In this document: piece by piece, positions 1 to 8,369 of the stretch
How positions within the stretch are numbered: the stretch's first letter is position 1
How the letters are laid out: each line of letters starts with the position of its first letter
Source of the DNA: Terriglobia bacterium
Lineage (GTDB): Bacteria; Acidobacteriota; Terriglobia; Terriglobales; Acidobacteriaceae
Direction: 5' to 3'
Assembly: GCA_020073285.1 (NCBI GenBank)
Contig: JAIQFM010000019.1
Coordinates: 1-37,669 of the forward strand
DNA: 37,669 nt
Made by a program: the position numbers and the translations under genes
The notes under the pieces: generated by a model
Told to the model about the DNA's origin: nothing
The model's input: the letters and a program-made list of their open reading frames with translations, nothing else
The model's database searches: none

Positions 1-702
<702 letters not shown>

Positions 703-719
703 TGTTGCCCTGATGGTGC

Positions 720-754
720 CCCACATCTGCCCGCTTTTGGCGGATGTGGGTTTT
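720..754 (+). terminator. Intrinsic terminator after ilvC
   Basis: CCCACATCTGCC at 720-731 pairs with GGCGGATGTGGG at 739-750 (12 bp with one U-G pair, 7-nt loop), followed by TTTT. It separates ilvC from the cupin gene. Confidence 0.75.
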
Positions 755-790
755 CACCCGATAGCAACGGAGGTAACGTACAGGAGAGTC

Positions 791-1165
791 ATGGAGCTCC
801 ACGATTGGGACCAGATCAAGGCCGATCAGATCACCGCGCTCTACAGCCGCAAGGTTGCCGTCGGTCATAACGTCACCGTCGCCCGGCTGGAAGCGAAGGC
901 GGGAGCGGCCACGCGCATGCACTCTCACCTCAACGAAGAAGTGATCGTCGTGCTCAAGGGCAAGTGGCGCTTCTTTCTTCCCTCCGGCGATGTGACGCTC
1001 CAAGCCGACCAGATGCTGACCATTCCCGCCGGCGTCGAGCACGGATCGGAGGTGCTGGAGGACGCCGTAGCCATTGACGTCTGTGCGCCGGCGCGCCTCG
1101 ACTGGATCAACGGCGAAGACCGCGTCCTCCATTACGATCCCGAACAGTATCTGTGGGCGGTTTGA
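791..1165 (+). CDS. Small single-domain cupin protein
   Basis: A 124-residue protein that is essentially one cupin beta-barrel. The first cupin motif gives H44, H46 and E50 (MHSHLNEE) and the second gives H84 (PAGVEHGSE), a complete 3-His/1-Glu metal site, so it probably binds Fe, Mn or Zn. No signal peptide is visible, so it should be cytosolic. The ATG at 791 is preceded by an AGGAGAG ribosome-binding site 2-3 nt upstream; a longer in-frame extension to 626 would overlap ilvC and the terminator and is unlikely. Substrate cannot be read from sequence: small cupins include sugar isomerases, dioxygenases and non-enzymatic sensors. It is followed by a strong hairpin shared with the convergent sigma factor gene. 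Confidence 0.85.
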   Translation: MELHDWDQIKADQITALYSRKVAVGHNVTVARLEAKAGAATRMHSHLNEEVIVVLKGKWRFFLPSGDVTLQADQMLTIPAGVEHGSEVLEDAVAIDVCAPARLDWINGEDRVLHYDPEQYLWAV

Positions 1166-1187
1166 GCGGCGTTCATCGAGCGGTTGC

Positions 1188-1227
1188 CCCACCCTTATCG
1201 CTCCGGGGTTGGGAGCGATAGGGTGGG
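1188..1227. terminator. Hairpin terminator between cupin and sigma genes (CCCACCC family repeat)
   Basis: CCCACCCTTATCGCTCC (1188-1204) pairs with GGAGCGATAGGGTGGG (1212-1227), one base short of perfect, then AAATTTTTCT on the plus strand. It can terminate the cupin gene. The outer arms and the flanking GGTTGCCCCACCC recur near 11335-11380, so it is also a member of a dispersed hairpin family. Confidence 0.7.
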
Positions 1228-1235
1228 AAATTTTT

Positions 1236-1877
1236 CTATTGCGTCGCCGACTCGGCGGCAAGCCTCGCCGCGCCGGCCATGGCTATCTGTGGCGCGATGG
1301 CCCGCTCCCACTCGCGGCGCAGCATGCCACGCGCCCGGTGTAGCCGCACCTTGACATTGGTTTCCGTGATCTTCAGCTTACGCGCGGCGGTTTCCGTATC
1401 CACTTCGTGAATGTCCCGCATGACCAGAACGCGGCGGTAGGTTTCCGGCAGCGCTTGAATCGCGGTTCCCAGCAGTGAAGCGGTTTCGTTGGCCGACACG
1501 CTCTGCTCGGGCGTGGGACCGCGATCGACCAACCAGCTCGGTTCCTCGCCCTGTTCGTTGTCCAGCCGCACCTCTCGCGACCGTGAATTCGCCCGCGCCA
1601 GCGCCTTGTACAGCGCGATCCTAGTCAACCAGGTAGTGAACTTCGCGCGCCCCGCAAACTGGCGCAGGTGCTGATACGCGCTGACCAGCGTGTCCTGCAC
1701 TACCTCTTCCGCGTCGCAATCGTTACGCAACACGGAAATGGCAATGCGCAGCAATCGCGATGTGTGCCTGCGCACGATCACTTCAAACAGATGAACCTCG
1801 CCCGTCAGAATTTGCGAGACGATTTCCTCGTCGGTTAGAGAATCGAATGCCGCATACCAGGTTGCACTGCCGGCCAC
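1236..1877 (-). CDS. ECF-type RNA polymerase sigma factor
   Basis: A 213-residue sigma-70 family protein of the extracytoplasmic-function class, with only the two essential regions. Region 2 covers about residues 14-90 (FEVIVRRHTSRLLRIA, then DAEEVVQDTLVSAYQHL and FTTWLTRIA for -10 binding and melting), and region 4 covers about 133-182 (ALPETYRRVLVMRDIHEVDTE, then a helix-turn-helix with NVKVRLHRAR) for -35 binding. It starts with GTG at 1877, five nt after a GAGGAGG ribosome-binding site. No anti-sigma gene is adjacent, which is unusual for the class. It lies 184 nt downstream of the cupredoxin gene on the same strand, so it may respond to or control that envelope cluster; this is inference. 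A ~20-residue Ala-rich tail follows region 4. Confidence 0.93.
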   Translation of the reverse strand: MAGSATWYAAFDSLTDEEIVSQILTGEVHLFEVIVRRHTSRLLRIAISVLRNDCDAEEVVQDTLVSAYQHLRQFAGRAKFTTWLTRIALYKALARANSRSREVRLDNEQGEEPSWLVDRGPTPEQSVSANETASLLGTAIQALPETYRRVLVMRDIHEVDTETAARKLKITETNVKVRLHRARGMLRREWERAIAPQIAMAGAARLAAESATQ

Positions 1878-2029
1878 GTTGTCCTCCTCGCAGTCGCCGG
1901 GGAAGTACCGGTAACGACTGTGAGGCCAACGTTAGTCTTGGGCGGTCACTCCATTTGTCACGGAGATGTCAAGAGATTGCAAATTCCCCGTGTCAGGAAA
2001 TTCCACTAATGGAACCGCTGAACCCAATG

Positions 2030-2061
2030 CTTGCAGCCGGAAGCCCGAAGCCTGCGGCCGG
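2030..2061. repeat. Degenerate heptamer tandem repeat
   Basis: About four imperfect 7-nt units (GCAGCCG, GAAGCCC, GAAGCCT, GCGGCCG) lie right after the cupredoxin stop codon. This is one of the many heptamer loci in the window. Confidence 0.45.
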
Positions 2062-2793
2062 TTACGGCTGCGCATACGCGGGATTCGCCGGCTGCGGATC
2101 CTCGTACTCGCGGCCGTACTTGTTCTTGTGGGCCACCGGTATCTCATCTTCCGCAATGCGTAGCGCACCCAGCACCGTGTCGCCCTCGCCGACCACCACC
2201 TCCCGCCGCAGCGCATTCAGCACTTTGGGTGACGATCCTTCTCGCCATACCTGCAGGATGTATCGGCCCGGCGGAACGCCAGGAATGGCGATACTGCCGC
2301 TGCGATGGGAGACGGCGTAGTAGGGCGTGTCGAGCGCGATCACGATCGCGCTCATCTGCGAATGGATGTTGCAAAAGATGTAGCTGATGCCGGGCCGGTC
2401 GAAGCGCACGCTCCGCGTGCTGCCGGCTTCGTACAGGCCCAGATCGAACCGCTTTCCATCGAACAGCGAAAACACGTTGTGAAAGAAGGGGTCCTCGTTG
2501 GGGAATTGGACAACCGATCCCGTGCGCACCACCAGCAGGTGAGGTTCGAAGGTCTTGTTCTTCTGCACCAGCCGCGCACTCTGCGACGACGTCTCGCCGA
2601 AACTGTACGGCTCCGGCTGCACCGGCGACAGCCACGCCACCGCTTCAGAGTTCTGGTGCTTGTTGCCAGTCCTTTGCACCACGACCACTTGCGCCGTAAC
2701 CGTTGCCGCTTGCGCGTCACCGGCAAAGCTGCCCACCGCGGCCAGCGCAATCGCCATCGACGCACACAGAATTCCTGCCCGCGCGCGCCTCAA
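2062..2793 (-). CDS. Secreted cupredoxin with C-terminal carboxypeptidase-regulatory-like fold
   Basis: A 243-residue exported copper protein. The chosen start is TTG at 2793, which overlaps the TGA stop of the upstream porin gene as TTGA and lies behind a GGGGGTG site; it gives a normal signal peptide (MRRARAGILC, hydrophobic core, cleavage near DAQA-AT at residue 29). An ATG at 2757 would lose the positive N-region. The blue-copper ligands are all present: H105 (FFHNVF), C141, H144 and M147 (FCNIHSQM). Residues ~165-215 (GSIAIPGVPPGRYILQVW) look like a small beta-sandwich of the carboxypeptidase-regulatory type. The family includes plastocyanin- and methylamine-utilisation-like proteins, so periplasmic electron transfer or copper handling is the likely role. 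Translational coupling to the porin argues the two act together. The electron partner is unknown. Confidence 0.85.
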   Translation of the reverse strand: MRRARAGILCASMAIALAAVGSFAGDAQAATVTAQVVVVQRTGNKHQNSEAVAWLSPVQPEPYSFGETSSQSARLVQKNKTFEPHLLVVRTGSVVQFPNEDPFFHNVFSLFDGKRFDLGLYEAGSTRSVRFDRPGISYIFCNIHSQMSAIVIALDTPYYAVSHRSGSIAIPGVPPGRYILQVWREGSSPKVLNALRREVVVGEGDTVLGALRIAEDEIPVAHKNKYGREYEDPQPANPAYAQP

Positions 2794-4346
2794 AACAACA
2801 CCCCCATTACCAGATTGATCTGGTCGGCATCGCGGTTGGGCGTCACCAGCTTGTAGCTCTCGATGCGGCGATATTCCAACGACAGCAGCAAGTCCGAACG
2901 CGGGTGGTAGATCGCGTTGGTCAGCAGGCTGCGATTGCGCACCGTATCGGGGTAGTAGGGATTGCCGGCGACCGCGCCGCGCCGCAGTTGGCCGACGAAG
3001 GGATTGTCCTGCCCAGCCGCGACATTGAATTCCAATCGCGGCGAAGCGCGCATCTTCATTTGCGCCCAGCCGCCCACCGCGTCCAGACCCTTCACCTTCG
3101 TCTTGTAAGTTGACCACGCCCCTTGGTACACCGCGGTATCGCCCAACCCGCCTCCCAAACCGCCGATGGCGCGACCTCGATACATCTCGCCGGTAAGACT
3201 GAACCACCTTGAAATCGGTACCGACGCGTCCGCCATCACCGCCCATCCATCCACCATCCGCCCGTAGCCCCAGTTCTGGCGGCTGTAATAGCTTGCGACG
3301 CCGATCGACGTTGGCCTGCTTTCGTCCGCCGATGTCCAGGCGACGCGGGTTGCATAAGCCGGCTGTCGCGAAGTCTGTCCCGCCTGCGCCACGGGGTAAA
3401 ACGGATCGTCGGGCGTTTCGCCCGTGAGTGGATCGAGAATGCCGGCCTGCACCGTAAAGTTCGAGCCTCCTGCCACCCCGACGCGATGTTCAACCCGAAG
3501 TTGCGGTATCCAGTTCCACAAGTTCCCTGAATACGCCAGCGCCGGCTGCGTCAGCGTGGCCAGCGACGTCGGTGACAGCGGCGAAAAGAACGGCGCATCC
3601 TGTCCCCCGACCACCGAGGTGGTAGGCCAATCCAGGCGCGCCACCGCGGTGCGCAGCCTCACCACGCCCATGGTCACGCCGTTCGCGGTCGCGGGAAAAC
3701 CGCCGCCAAAATCGACCTGCAGATTGCTCTTGAGCCGCGCTCCGTGCCAAGTAGGACCAAAAACCTCCAGTCCGATCTGCGACTGCCGCAGCGTTCCCCC
3801 AAAACTTCCGTTTGTGCCATTGACGGGTGGGTCCGCGATAGCCGGTACATCCGGGCTGTCAACCGAGCCGCGGTTCTCGAACAGGTTCAGCAACACGATC
3901 CCGGAAAGCCGCACCCGATACTTGGAGGCGCTTTCCACCTTCGTCTGATATTGGTCGTCCACCTTGCCGCTGAGCAGATCGTACTGTTCCTGAAGTTTGG
4001 CGATTCCGTGCTCCACCGTGGTTGCGGCGGCTGCGTCCGAGCGCCCCGGCGCCGCTTCCGCCTGCAACGTCGCCGCCAACGCCCGCGGCTGCGCCAGCGC
4101 GGCTTTGAGTTCGGCCCGCAGTTCCTGCGTTTCCTGGTGGTAACGGCTGGTCTCGTCGCGCAGGTCACGGATGGTGGATTGCAGCTCGGCAACCTGTTGC
4201 TTCAGTTCGCGCAGGACCTCCGCCGTGGTCGCCTCGGCGGCGCCCCCATCCCGCTGCTGAGCCCACGCGGCGCCGGGCGCCGCCACCGCGATCAGACCGG
4301 CAGCGCATAATCCGCGAACCAACTCCCACCACTTCGCCGTTGTCAT
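2790..4346 (-). CDS. Coiled-coil beta-barrel outer-membrane porin (DcaP-like)
   Basis: A 518-residue outer-membrane protein. The signal peptide is MTTAKWWELVRG followed by a hydrophobic core and AWA-QQ. Residues ~35-75 form a heptad coiled coil (VLRELKQQVAELQSTIRDL...), as in trimeric DcaP-type porins; the rest alternates short polar and aromatic strands and ends in a C-terminal phenylalanine (LVMGVLF), the usual barrel-assembly signal. ATG at 4346 is chosen because it sits 6 nt after TAGGGAG; an in-frame ATG at 4352 directly abuts that site and the longer 4394 start has none. The gene follows the histidine kinase by 162 nt on the same strand and overlaps the cupredoxin start by 4 nt. Substrate is not evident. 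Alternatives are phosphate-selective-like or general porins. Confidence 0.8.
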   Translation of the reverse strand: MTTAKWWELVRGLCAAGLIAVAAPGAAWAQQRDGGAAEATTAEVLRELKQQVAELQSTIRDLRDETSRYHQETQELRAELKAALAQPRALAATLQAEAAPGRSDAAAATTVEHGIAKLQEQYDLLSGKVDDQYQTKVESASKYRVRLSGIVLLNLFENRGSVDSPDVPAIADPPVNGTNGSFGGTLRQSQIGLEVFGPTWHGARLKSNLQVDFGGGFPATANGVTMGVVRLRTAVARLDWPTTSVVGGQDAPFFSPLSPTSLATLTQPALAYSGNLWNWIPQLRVEHRVGVAGGSNFTVQAGILDPLTGETPDDPFYPVAQAGQTSRQPAYATRVAWTSADESRPTSIGVASYYSRQNWGYGRMVDGWAVMADASVPISRWFSLTGEMYRGRAIGGLGGGLGDTAVYQGAWSTYKTKVKGLDAVGGWAQMKMRASPRLEFNVAAGQDNPFVGQLRRGAVAGNPYYPDTVRNRSLLTNAIYHPRSDLLLSLEYRRIESYKLVTPNRDADQINLVMGVLF

Positions 4347-4508
4347 CTTCATCTCCCTAAACCGCTGCTGGAAGTTTATTCGAACGGATTCCAAAAATCC
4401 GACTTTTGAAGGAGCGTAACCGGAACCCGCCCCGAGCGAAGCCGAGGGAGCGCGCCGGACAAGTTCCGCACCTTGGTTTGTTCGGGCTCTGTTCAGCGGT
4501 CGAGATTC

Positions 4509-6296
4509 CTACTCTGAGCCGTCGGGGCGTACCAGTGCGGCATTGGCCGCCGGAGCCTGAATTGGTTGTTGCGGTGAAAGCAACAAAGGGAGCGAAACCA
4601 ACAGCGTGGTTCCGCCGGGAGATGTCTCCCGCACCTTCACCTCGCCGCTGTGGTCGACGACAATTTTGTGGACTACCGTCAGCCCCAGCCCGGTGCCGTT
4701 CTCTTTGCCGTAGCTGACGAAGGGCTCGAAGACGTGGTCGCGCAGGTGATCGGGAATGCCGTGCCCGTTGTCCTGCACCGCAATTTCCACCGTCCCGTCC
4801 CTCCGCCGGAAGTCGAACGTAACCTTGCCGTGATTGCGCTCTGTCGCCTCGCACGCGTTGATGATCAGGTTTTGAAATGCGCGTTGCAGCTTGTTGCCAT
4901 CGAACCAGCCGTCAATCGCGTCGCCTCGAATGTCGATCTCGACCTCGCGGAATTCGGGCCTGGCCCGCACGACTTGAATCGCCCGCTCCAGCACTTCATT
5001 CATGCGCACCTGCCCCAGCCTCAACGATTCGCGGGGGCGTGAAAATTCCAGGAGCGAATCGATCAAGTCGGTCATCTGGAACACCGCCACACGCAGCTCC
5101 TGGTAGAGTTCGACGCGCTCCGCTTCACTGCGCCGTTCGCTGAGGAATTCCGCATTCGCCAGGATGGCGGCGAGTTGATGCCGCAGATCGTGCGAAATCG
5201 AACTTGCCATGCGCCCGATGGTCGCCAGCCGTTCTCCTTCCAGCAGTTCCCGCTGGCTCTGTTGCAAGCTGGAGCGCATGCGCGCGAAGGCCGACGTCAG
5301 CTCCGCCGCTTCGCCGTGGCCATGGACGGGAAGCGGATAGTTGTACTCGCCCCGTTCCAGCGCCCGCACCCCGGCGACCAGATTGTCGAGCGGACGAGTG
5401 AACGTACGGGAGATGACAAAAACCAGCGCCGTGCCGGCGAGCACGGCGATCAGCCCCAGGCCCAGCATGAGCCGGTCAAGCTGGTGGAGCAGCGCGTTGG
5501 CCTCGGCCAACGATTTCAACACCATCAGCCGCACGGCAGGTGTGCTCCCGGGCGCCAAATCCACCGAACTGACCCAGTACGGCTCCGGGCCGAGTCGCAT
5601 CTCGATCGGCCCGATCCCGAGGGAGTGTCGGGCTACGCCCGGTTGCTTCCGCAGCTCCTTCTCCTGGTCGGGATGCAAGGTGCTTCGCACCAGCGCCGGG
5701 CCGTACCAGAACGCCACTTGGCTGGCCGCCACTTGGCTGAGCTCGCGCGCGACGCGGTCATCCATCTCGTAGCCGACTGCCAGAAACCCGAGCACGCGGT
5801 TTTCCGCGGGAGGGCCGAAGTAGATCGGTTCAATGGCGACTTCGTACACGTGATTGCCCGCCATCCACCAGTATTCGGTTTGCTCCCGGGCGAGCGACTG
5901 GCGCAGCGATTCCCGCGCCACGCGGCGGTCCACCGCCGGCGCCGTGCTGTGCATTCCCATGATCTCGCCGGTGCGGTCGGAAAGCACCAGCAGATCGGTT
6001 CCTCCCGTCGTCCACAATTCGCGCGAGACATCCTGGATGGTGGCGGCGTGCCTGGTCGTCATCAGCGCGCGTGAAATCGGCAGGTTCGCGAGCAACTGAG
6101 CCGAGTGTCTTAAAGTCAGTACGCGCAGCCGCTGCACATTCTGAAACGTAGCGACCGAATTGCGGACGTCCTGCAAAATCTGCCCGCGTAGCTGCTGTTC
6201 CACCCGGCGGCGCACCAGCAACAGGCTGGCCGAGGTCAGCGCCGCAAGGATCAGCAGCATCGACAGCAGGAACTTCGTCCGTAATCGTAAGCGCAT
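4509..6296 (-). CDS. Membrane sensor histidine kinase (HAMP, HisKA, HATPase)
   Basis: A 595-residue two-component sensor. TM1 spans about residues 9-28 and TM2 about 277-297, enclosing a ~245-residue periplasmic domain with a Cache-like feel (DLLVLSDRTGEIMGMHS, then VLGFLAVGYEMDD). HAMP follows (RTFTRPLDNLVAGVRALERGEY), then the H-box SISHDLRHQ with phospho-acceptor H369, the N-box NLIINACEA, the G1 box DNGHGIP and the F/G2 region FEPFVSYGKENGTGLGL. The ATG at 6296 lies 26 nt after the regulator stop and behind GGAGAAGAG, so the two form one operon. The frame stays open far upstream through the regulator, but that extension is a high-G+C artefact. Stimulus unknown; the next genes encode a porin and a cupredoxin, so an envelope or metal cue is plausible but inferred. 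Confidence 0.93.
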   Translation of the reverse strand: MRLRLRTKFLLSMLLILAALTSASLLLVRRRVEQQLRGQILQDVRNSVATFQNVQRLRVLTLRHSAQLLANLPISRALMTTRHAATIQDVSRELWTTGGTDLLVLSDRTGEIMGMHSTAPAVDRRVARESLRQSLAREQTEYWWMAGNHVYEVAIEPIYFGPPAENRVLGFLAVGYEMDDRVARELSQVAASQVAFWYGPALVRSTLHPDQEKELRKQPGVARHSLGIGPIEMRLGPEPYWVSSVDLAPGSTPAVRLMVLKSLAEANALLHQLDRLMLGLGLIAVLAGTALVFVISRTFTRPLDNLVAGVRALERGEYNYPLPVHGHGEAAELTSAFARMRSSLQQSQRELLEGERLATIGRMASSISHDLRHQLAAILANAEFLSERRSEAERVELYQELRVAVFQMTDLIDSLLEFSRPRESLRLGQVRMNEVLERAIQVVRARPEFREVEIDIRGDAIDGWFDGNKLQRAFQNLIINACEATERNHGKVTFDFRRRDGTVEIAVQDNGHGIPDHLRDHVFEPFVSYGKENGTGLGLTVVHKIVVDHSGEVKVRETSPGGTTLLVSLPLLLSPQQPIQAPAANAALVRPDGSE

Positions 6297-6322
6297 CGCG
6301 ATGGCGGCTCTTCTCCGGCGTG

Positions 6323-7051
6323 TTAAGGCACGAACTTGTATCCGGCGCCGTGGACGGTACGGAAATGCACCGGGTTGGCGGGGTCCGCTTCCAGCTTCTG
6401 GCGCAGCTTCAGCATGTGGTTGTCCACGGTTCGCGTCGTCGGGTAACTCTGGTAGCCCCACACACTGTTCAGCAGCTCTTCGCGCGGGATCACGCGTTCC
6501 GGATTCTGCACCATGAAGCGGAGCATCTTGAACTCCTGTGCCGTCAGTGCAACCAGTTCGCCGCCGCGCATGACTTGCATCTTGGCGAAGTCCACCACGG
6601 CGTCGCCGAACTTGTAGATTTCGCCCGGCGTGGTGCGCGCCGATCGCCGGATGATCGCCCGCACCCGCGCCAGCAGTTCCCGCGGGCTGAACGGCTTGGT
6701 GACATAGTCGTCGGCGCCGATTTCCAGCAGTGATACTTTGTCGATGATGTCGGAGGCGGCGCTGACGATGATGACTGGGAGGTTCGGCACCGCCTCCTTG
6801 ATCTCGCGGCACACGTCGCGCCCCGACATCACCGGCAGCCGCAAGTCCAACACCACGGCCGAAGGCGGCGCCGCCAGCGCTGCCTTCACTCCCGACGCGC
6901 CGTCGAAGGTGGCCTCGATCGCATAGCCTTCGGGTTCGAACAGCCGGCGCAACGCTCGGTGCATGCGCTCGTCGTCTTCGACGATCAGTATCCGCTCCGT
7001 GGAGTCCTGCACTCGTACCCACCCGTGCTGTCGCGTTTGCTTTCTCGCCAT
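6323..7051 (-). CDS. OmpR/PhoB-family response regulator
   Basis: A 242-residue regulator and the partner of the downstream kinase. The receiver domain spans residues ~20-135 with the acidic pair VEDDE, phospho-acceptor D69 (VVLDLRLP), the switch serine in IIVSAAS and K119 (YVTKPF). The winged-helix DNA-binding domain spans ~145-240 (LTAQEFKMLRFMVQNPERVIPREELL, then TRTVDNHMLKLRQKLE and TVHGAGYKF). The ATG at 7051 is the first in frame; the leader has no convincing ribosome-binding site close to it. A binding site could not be read from the sequence. The regulator-kinase gene order and 26-nt spacing indicate co-transcription. Confidence 0.95.
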   Translation of the reverse strand: MARKQTRQHGWVRVQDSTERILIVEDDERMHRALRRLFEPEGYAIEATFDGASGVKAALAAPPSAVVLDLRLPVMSGRDVCREIKEAVPNLPVIIVSAASDIIDKVSLLEIGADDYVTKPFSPRELLARVRAIIRRSARTTPGEIYKFGDAVVDFAKMQVMRGGELVALTAQEFKMLRFMVQNPERVIPREELLNSVWGYQSYPTTRTVDNHMLKLRQKLEADPANPVHFRTVHGAGYKFVP

Positions 7052-7209
7052 TAGTGTTCGGGATCCGTCCCCAGTTACAGAAAAATTACCGCCCAGACAT
7101 CGGGCGCACGGGTAAATTCGCAGGCCGAGCAGAGCTATCGGACCTGCCGCTCTGGCCGCGTGCCATTAAAGATGCGGTGGCAGGGCCTTGAAATTCAGAA
7201 TTTACGCTG

Positions 7210-7244
7210 CGTGTTGCGCCCTGCGCCTCGCGCCTTGTGCCGCG
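7210..7244. repeat. Degenerate heptamer tandem repeat
   Basis: Five imperfect units of a GCGCCTN type (GCGTGTT, GCGCCCT, GCGCCTC, GCGCCTT, GTGCCGC) end directly before the TATAAT box of the next gene and occupy where its -35 element would lie. Confidence 0.5.
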
Positions 7245-7246
7245 GC

Positions 7247-7252
7247 TATAAT
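7247..7252 (+). promoter_or_regulatory. -10 box placed for a leaderless transcript
   Basis: A perfect TATAAT ends 6 nt before the ATG at 7259, so transcription would begin at about the A of the start codon. No ribosome-binding site fits between them. No good -35 is visible. Confidence 0.55.
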
Positions 7253-7258
7253 CGACCC

Positions 7259-7699
7259 ATGATCCCCGACGACCCGCAGCACGAGCGGCAGCGGCTGGCT
7301 CAGCTCTACGCCGCCATGAGCGACGCCGAGCTGCTGCGCGTCGGCGAAGATCCCGCCGCCCTCACCGACCCCGCCCTCGACGCCTTGGAGGACGAAGCCG
7401 GCCGCCGCGGTCTGGCGATTGATTTTGAAGAACCCACGCTCGCGCCCGCCTTCGGCGAGCTGGCCGTGGTGCGCAAGTTCCGCGACCTGCCCGAGGCCTG
7501 GCTCGCCAAGGGCGCACTCGACGCCGCCGGCATCGAATCTCATCTGCTCGACCAAAACCTGGTCCGCCTCGACTGGTTCTATTCCAACGCCATCGGAGGC
7601 ATCCGCCTCTGTGTGCGCGTGGACGACGCCCGCCGGGCTTTCCAAGTCCTCAACCAGCCGCCCCCGGACCTGGCTGCGCTGGAAGACAGCGATCGCTGA
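7259..7699 (+). CDS. DUF2007-like conserved hypothetical protein
   Basis: A 146-residue acidic cytosolic protein. Residues ~10-60 are helical and include a run of Asp/Ala residues; residues ~75-135 resemble the DUF2007 'putative signal transducing protein' fold (VVRKFRDLPEAWLAKGALDAAGIESHL, then GGIRLCVRVDDARRAFQVL). DUF2007 proteins are small ACT-like modules of unclear role that often sit beside other domains. The ATG at 7259 fits the domain limits and the TATAAT six nt upstream; the frame extends 33 codons further upstream but through a heptamer repeat. No membrane segment or catalytic motif is visible. The function is not assigned. Confidence 0.8.
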   Translation: MIPDDPQHERQRLAQLYAAMSDAELLRVGEDPAALTDPALDALEDEAGRRGLAIDFEEPTLAPAFGELAVVRKFRDLPEAWLAKGALDAAGIESHLLDQNLVRLDWFYSNAIGGIRLCVRVDDARRAFQVLNQPPPDLAALEDSDR

Positions 7700-7747
7700 T
7701 CGTCACTTTCATCTCGAACGGCAAGCGCCAGCGTGTACACTCTTCTG

Positions 7748-7810
7748 ATGTCGAAGAATCGTCCCAAGAAACACAAGCGCCGCCCCAAGAAGAAAACCAG
7801 AACCGAGTAA
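7748..7810 (+). CDS. Possible 20-residue very basic peptide
   Basis: ATG at 7748 opens a 20-codon frame encoding MSKNRPKKHKRRPKKKTRTE, with 11 Lys/Arg and no hydrophobic residue. It fits exactly between the DUF2007-like gene and the convergent rhodanese stop, ending 5 nt from it. A TACACT box (7736-7741) ends 6 nt before the ATG, the same geometry as the leaderless candidate at 7247. There is no ribosome-binding site. A peptide like this could bind RNA or DNA; ribosome-associated basic peptides are one analogy, but no family is recognised. It could be chance, since the frame is short. Confidence 0.4.
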   Translation: MSKNRPKKHKRRPKKKTRTE

Positions 7811-7815
7811 GCCGT

Positions 7816-8199
7816 CTACTTGGCCGGCTCCACCGGGCCGCCGGCTTCTTTCCACGCCTTGAATCCGCCACCCAGGTGCGCCGTGTCTTCCAGGCCCATC
7901 ATCTGCGCGGTGGAGGCGGCCAGGGCCGAGCGCCCGCCGCCGGCGCAATAGAAGACGATTTTCTTCCCCGACGAAAACACCGGGTTGTGATAGGGCGTGG
8001 TCGGATCCAGCGCGAACTCCAGCATGCCGCGATTGACGTGCACCGCGCCCGGAAGTTTTCCCTCGCGCTGCAATTCCGCGCTGTCGCGCAGGTCCACAAA
8101 CGCCACTCCGGGATCCTGCAGCAAGGCCTTTGCCTCTCCTGCCTGCAGGGTCTGCACGCGGCTGTTGGCTTCGGCAACCAGTTCTTTGACACTCTTCAT
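7816..8199 (-). CDS. Single-domain rhodanese-like protein
   Basis: A 127-residue cytosolic protein with one rhodanese fold from about residue 18: VAFVDLRDSAELQREGKLPGAVHV, then the active-site loop YCAGGGRSA with C85, and LGGGFKAWKEAGGPV at the end. Rhodanese domains carry sulfur as a cysteine persulfide; the six-residue loop is the sulfurtransferase rather than the phosphatase type. The ATG at 8199 follows GGGGTGAGAAGCC. A TAGAAT lies within the perfect palindrome CTAGAATTCTAG at 8227-8238, about 32 nt upstream, and could be the -10 box. The sulfur donor and acceptor are unknown. It is followed convergently by the tiny basic ORF. Confidence 0.92.
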   Translation of the reverse strand: MKSVKELVAEANSRVQTLQAGEAKALLQDPGVAFVDLRDSAELQREGKLPGAVHVNRGMLEFALDPTTPYHNPVFSSGKKIVFYCAGGGRSALAASTAQMMGLEDTAHLGGGFKAWKEAGGPVEPAK

Positions 8200-8369
8200 G
8201 GCTTCTCACCCCAAGTTGAAACTCGCCTAGAATTCTAGCGCGTGCGCCGCCGCAGGTGTTAATACCATGAGCTTGCCCTTCGGTGCCGTCACCTTGATAC
8301 TGAGATCGTTGCCGGATATCGCTCGCTTGTGAGCGGTCTCGATTGGCTCGGAGCGGCCGGCGTGCCCGT

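Noticed and set aside
5175-6074. 299-codon plus-strand frame opposite the kinase
   Set aside because: Antisense shadow without any recognisable motif.
4509-7022. Histidine kinase frame extended to 837 codons
   Set aside because: The extra N-terminus is antisense-like Arg-rich sequence in another frame of the response regulator; ATG at 6296 starts a normal transmembrane segment.
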